8,545 nucleotides of DNA from HGM12587 sp045128635 (GTDB lineage Bacteria; Bacillota; Clostridia; Lachnospirales; Lachnospiraceae): positions 1-8,545 of the forward strand of contig JBGVRS010000132.1 of NCBI GenBank assembly GCA_045128635.1, written 5' to 3'. Numbering within the stretch: position 1 is the stretch's first letter; each line of letters opens with the position of its first letter. A program made the position numbers and the translations under genes. Positions 6,499-8,545 of the stretch are shown piece after piece. The notes below the pieces were generated by a model. That model made no database searches, had not been told where the DNA came from, and was given only the letters and a program-made list of their open reading frames with translations.

Positions 6499-6512
6499 CA
6501 TCACAATAATAT

Positions 6513-6544
6513 ACCGCGGAAGAGTTTACATACTCTTCCGCGGT
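6513..6544. terminator. Bidirectional terminator between DUF1292 gene and helicase gene
   Basis: ACCGCGGAAGAGT (6513-6525) pairs perfectly with ACTCTTCCGCGGT (6532-6544) around the loop TTACAT, a 13-pair stem. On the plus strand TTATTTAGTTT follows. The last stem base is also part of the stop codon (6544-6546) of the convergent helicase gene, and the minus-strand exit is AT-rich (TATATTATT). It can serve both genes. Confidence 0.9.
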
Positions 6545-8382
6545 TATTTAGTTTCTTCCGTAAACTCCTTCACAAATCTGGATATCTCCAATGGTTTATG
6601 AAAACGTTCTTTTACGGAAAATATATACAACAACTCTTTAGCTCTGGTCATTGCCACATAAAAAAGGCGTCGTTCTTCTTCTATTTCTTCTTTCATAACA
6701 GCTTTCTGATAAGGTGTAATCCCTTCATTGGCTTCCGGTATAAATACAATCGGAAACTCCAGCCCCTTGCTTGAATGCATAGTACAGATAATGACTCCAT
6801 CCTGCTTTTCTCTTGCTCTTTGCTGTTTTTCCAGATTGTCACTATATTCTTTGATGTGCGCCTGCCATTCTTCCATGGTTTCATACCCTTTTGCCGATTC
6901 CTGGATTTCCTCCAAAACCTCCAAAAGTTCTTCCACCTTCAGTTTATGATCCAATGCATAATCCCTTAAATACTGCTCATACCCGATGACATGACGAATA
7001 TAATGAAGCGCTCCATACGGATTCATATTTTTCAGCATTTTTAAATCATGCTGTAATGTTTCAATACGATCACACATCCATGGCTTGTCCTCGTAATATT
7101 GCAACATGACATCCCAACTGATGATTTCATCCTCCAGGCATTCTCTGCTGATATATCGAAGAGGCTTATTTAATACCTGCAAAAGGTCGCTTCGTTTATT
7201 TGAGCCTTTCCCCAGTTTTAAATAGGTCATCAAATTCTTGGCAATCCAATGGTCATATAAATTAGGAATTGCATCTTTCATCTGAAAAGGAATATTATAT
7301 TCCATCAGTTTCTCTGCAAATGCGCCCGGCTGACGATTGGTTCTGCAAAGAACCGCAATATCGCTGTAATTACCGCCCTGCTTATGGTAATATAGGATTT
7401 TTTCAATTATACAGTCATATTCTTCTTTTTGATTATCGAACACTGCAGTAATCACCGGATTTCCTTCCGGTCTTGCAGACACGATCTGCTTCTCAAAACG
7501 ACTTTCATTGTGGTTAATGACTTTAATTGCTGATTCTACAATCTGCTTTCTGGAACGATAATTTGTATCTAGTAAAATCCTTTTCGCTCCCGGATAATCC
7601 TTCTCAAATCCAAGCATGATTTCCGGTTTTGCCCCACGAAATCTGTAAATAGATTGATCGTCATCTCCTACCATAAACAGATTGTTTCGTGGTGCAGCCA
7701 GTAGTTTTACAATATCATACTGCAGCTGGTTCATATCCTGAGTCTCATCAATTAAAATATACTGAAACTTATTCTGCCATGCCCGTAAAATATCTTTTCT
7801 CTGACTCAAAAGCTCATAAGTATAGACCAGCATATCATCAAAATCTATTTGATTCTGACGGCGGAGCATATTGTCGTACTTCTGATATAACTTACGAAAA
7901 GATTTCGTATCACAGGATAACGCCTCATACTCCAGAATATTCTTCCGTTCATTTTTCACACGACTAATTTCTCCTGCAATATTCTGTATAAACTCTGCCT
8001 CATCCTCAATTTCCAGATTCATATGAGAAATCTCTTCTTTGAAAAACCTGTTTCTCTGCTCTTCTCTGATAATATTATCAGCAGAATATCCATATGCATG
8101 TCTCAAAATCCCAAAGAATACTGCATGAAAAGTGCCAAAATTCACTGTCACATATTTTCTGTCTGTCATTGCCTGAAAACGCTGTTTCATCTCCATTGCA
8201 GCAGCCTTTGTAAATGTAATGACCAAAATACTTGACGAATCCACTCTGTAATGTTCTATCAGATACTTGGTTCGATATGTAATTACACGGGTTTTACCAC
8301 TTCCAGGTCCAGCCAGCACCAGTGCTGCACCTTTAAAATGTTCAATGGCTCTTTTTTGTCCCTCGTTAAAGCTTTCTCCCAT
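6544..8382 (-). CDS. UvrD/Rep-type superfamily 1A DNA helicase
   Basis: An ATP-driven 3'-5' DNA helicase/translocase by family. All helicase motifs are visible in the 612 residues: the Q motif (Q9 in FNEGQKRAI), Walker A AGPGSGKT (24-31, K30), motif Ia ITFTKAAA (55-62), motif II IDETQD (211-216), motif III GDDDQSIYRFRGA (239-251), motif IV LDTNYRS (271-277), motif V TMHSSKGLEF (534-543) and motif VI RRLFYVAMTRA (571-581). It is about 100 residues shorter than PcrA or UvrD and stops soon after motif VI, so it lacks the C-terminal extension that those use for partner contacts. Motif II reads DETQ in place of the usual DEYQ or DEFQ. It may be an accessory helicase with PcrA elsewhere in the genome. 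The ATG at 8380-8382 has GAGGAG six bases or less upstream. Directly upstream lies the end of a group II intron, so its original promoter is separated from it. Confidence 0.93.
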   Translation of the reverse strand: MGESFNEGQKRAIEHFKGAALVLAGPGSGKTRVITYRTKYLIEHYRVDSSSILVITFTKAAAMEMKQRFQAMTDRKYVTVNFGTFHAVFFGILRHAYGYSADNIIREEQRNRFFKEEISHMNLEIEDEAEFIQNIAGEISRVKNERKNILEYEALSCDTKSFRKLYQKYDNMLRRQNQIDFDDMLVYTYELLSQRKDILRAWQNKFQYILIDETQDMNQLQYDIVKLLAAPRNNLFMVGDDDQSIYRFRGAKPEIMLGFEKDYPGAKRILLDTNYRSRKQIVESAIKVINHNESRFEKQIVSARPEGNPVITAVFDNQKEEYDCIIEKILYYHKQGGNYSDIAVLCRTNRQPGAFAEKLMEYNIPFQMKDAIPNLYDHWIAKNLMTYLKLGKGSNKRSDLLQVLNKPLRYISRECLEDEIISWDVMLQYYEDKPWMCDRIETLQHDLKMLKNMNPYGALHYIRHVIGYEQYLRDYALDHKLKVEELLEVLEEIQESAKGYETMEEWQAHIKEYSDNLEKQQRAREKQDGVIICTMHSSKGLEFPIVFIPEANEGITPYQKAVMKEEIEEERRLFYVAMTRAKELLYIFSVKERFHKPLEISRFVKEFTEETK

Positions 8383-8405
8383 TGATACTCCTCAACTATT
8401 TTTTA

Positions 8406-8545
8406 ATCGAGTAGGAGAAAATTCCTCCGATTAGGAGAAATTTTCGACCTCTCACACCACCGTGCGTACCGTTCGGTACACGGCGGTTCAATCAACTTAA
8501 CAAGTAACACACCTTTCAGTGTAGTAATCTAACATGGAGACTAAT
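8406..8545 (-). mobile_element. 3' end of a group II intron (domains V and VI), rest outside window
   Basis: Read on the minus strand, this stretch ends a bacterial group II intron. Domain V is at about 8456-8487: ACCGCCGTG pairs with CACGGTGGT (nine pairs, one G-U), with the family's two-base bulge (CG) and a short upper stem TACC/GGTA capped by GAAC. GTGAGAGGTCG leads into domain VI, an eleven-pair hairpin (8418-8428 with 8434-8444). An A lies seven bases before a TCGAT end, in the place of the branch-point adenosine, so the 3' splice site is put after base 8406 in minus-strand reading. Bases 8488-8545 would be the end of domain IV. The minus-strand frame ending in TAA at 8497-8499 could be the last codons of the intron's maturase, but 15 codons are too few to tell. 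The rest lies right of the window. Confidence 0.85.

Noticed and set aside
8412..8440. TAGGAGAAA direct repeat as transposon or attachment-site repeat
   Set aside because: Both copies fall in or beside the group II intron domain VI hairpin and are explained by its structure.

Overview
The window looks like chromosomal DNA of a low-GC Gram-positive anaerobe, most likely a gut Clostridia of the Lachnospiraceae type. The clues are AT-rich intergenic DNA, strong GGAGG-type ribosome binding sites, sigma-A-like promoters, a single-chain glucose PTS permease in C-B-A order, LuxS, a DUF1292 protein and a bacterial group II intron. The family placement is an inference from gene content and protein style, not from a marker gene.

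Layout from left to right. (1) Bases 1-1983, minus strand: a glucose-type PTS EIICBA permease gene (ptsG-like), whose last few dozen codons run off the left edge. (2) Bases 1984-2216: a compact divergent control region. The ptsG and luxS promoters point away from each other and share almost the same -35 bases. The ptsG leader starts with a clear ribonucleic antiterminator (RAT) that overlaps a small terminator hairpin, the hallmark of GlcT/BglG-family control. (3) Bases 2217-2696, plus strand: luxS, ending in a bidirectional terminator shared with the next gene. (4) Bases 2737-4026, minus strand: a membrane-anchored, cysteine-free, extracytoplasmic protein of unknown function. (5) Bases 4190-5955, minus strand: a probable two-gene operon of a class I/II PLP aminotransferase followed by a DUF218/YdcF-like protein, with a clear promoter upstream and a terminator downstream. 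(6) Bases 6157-6498, plus strand: a DUF1292 protein with an unusual N-terminal four-cysteine cluster, ending in a second bidirectional terminator. (7) Bases 6544-8382, minus strand: a short UvrD/Rep-type superfamily 1A helicase. (8) Bases 8406-8545: the 3' end (domains V and VI) of a group II intron on the minus strand, whose splice junction lies only about 23 bases upstream of the helicase start codon; the rest of the intron is outside the window.

Most genes are ordinary housekeeping or metabolic functions and do not form one pathway: sugar uptake, activated-methyl-cycle/AI-2 metabolism, amino-acid transamination and DNA unwinding. The less ordinary points are the control logic between ptsG and luxS, the intron placed in the helicase leader, the unexplained membrane protein and the cysteine-rich DUF1292 protein. 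I found no CRISPR array, tRNA, rRNA, prophage or defence cassette.
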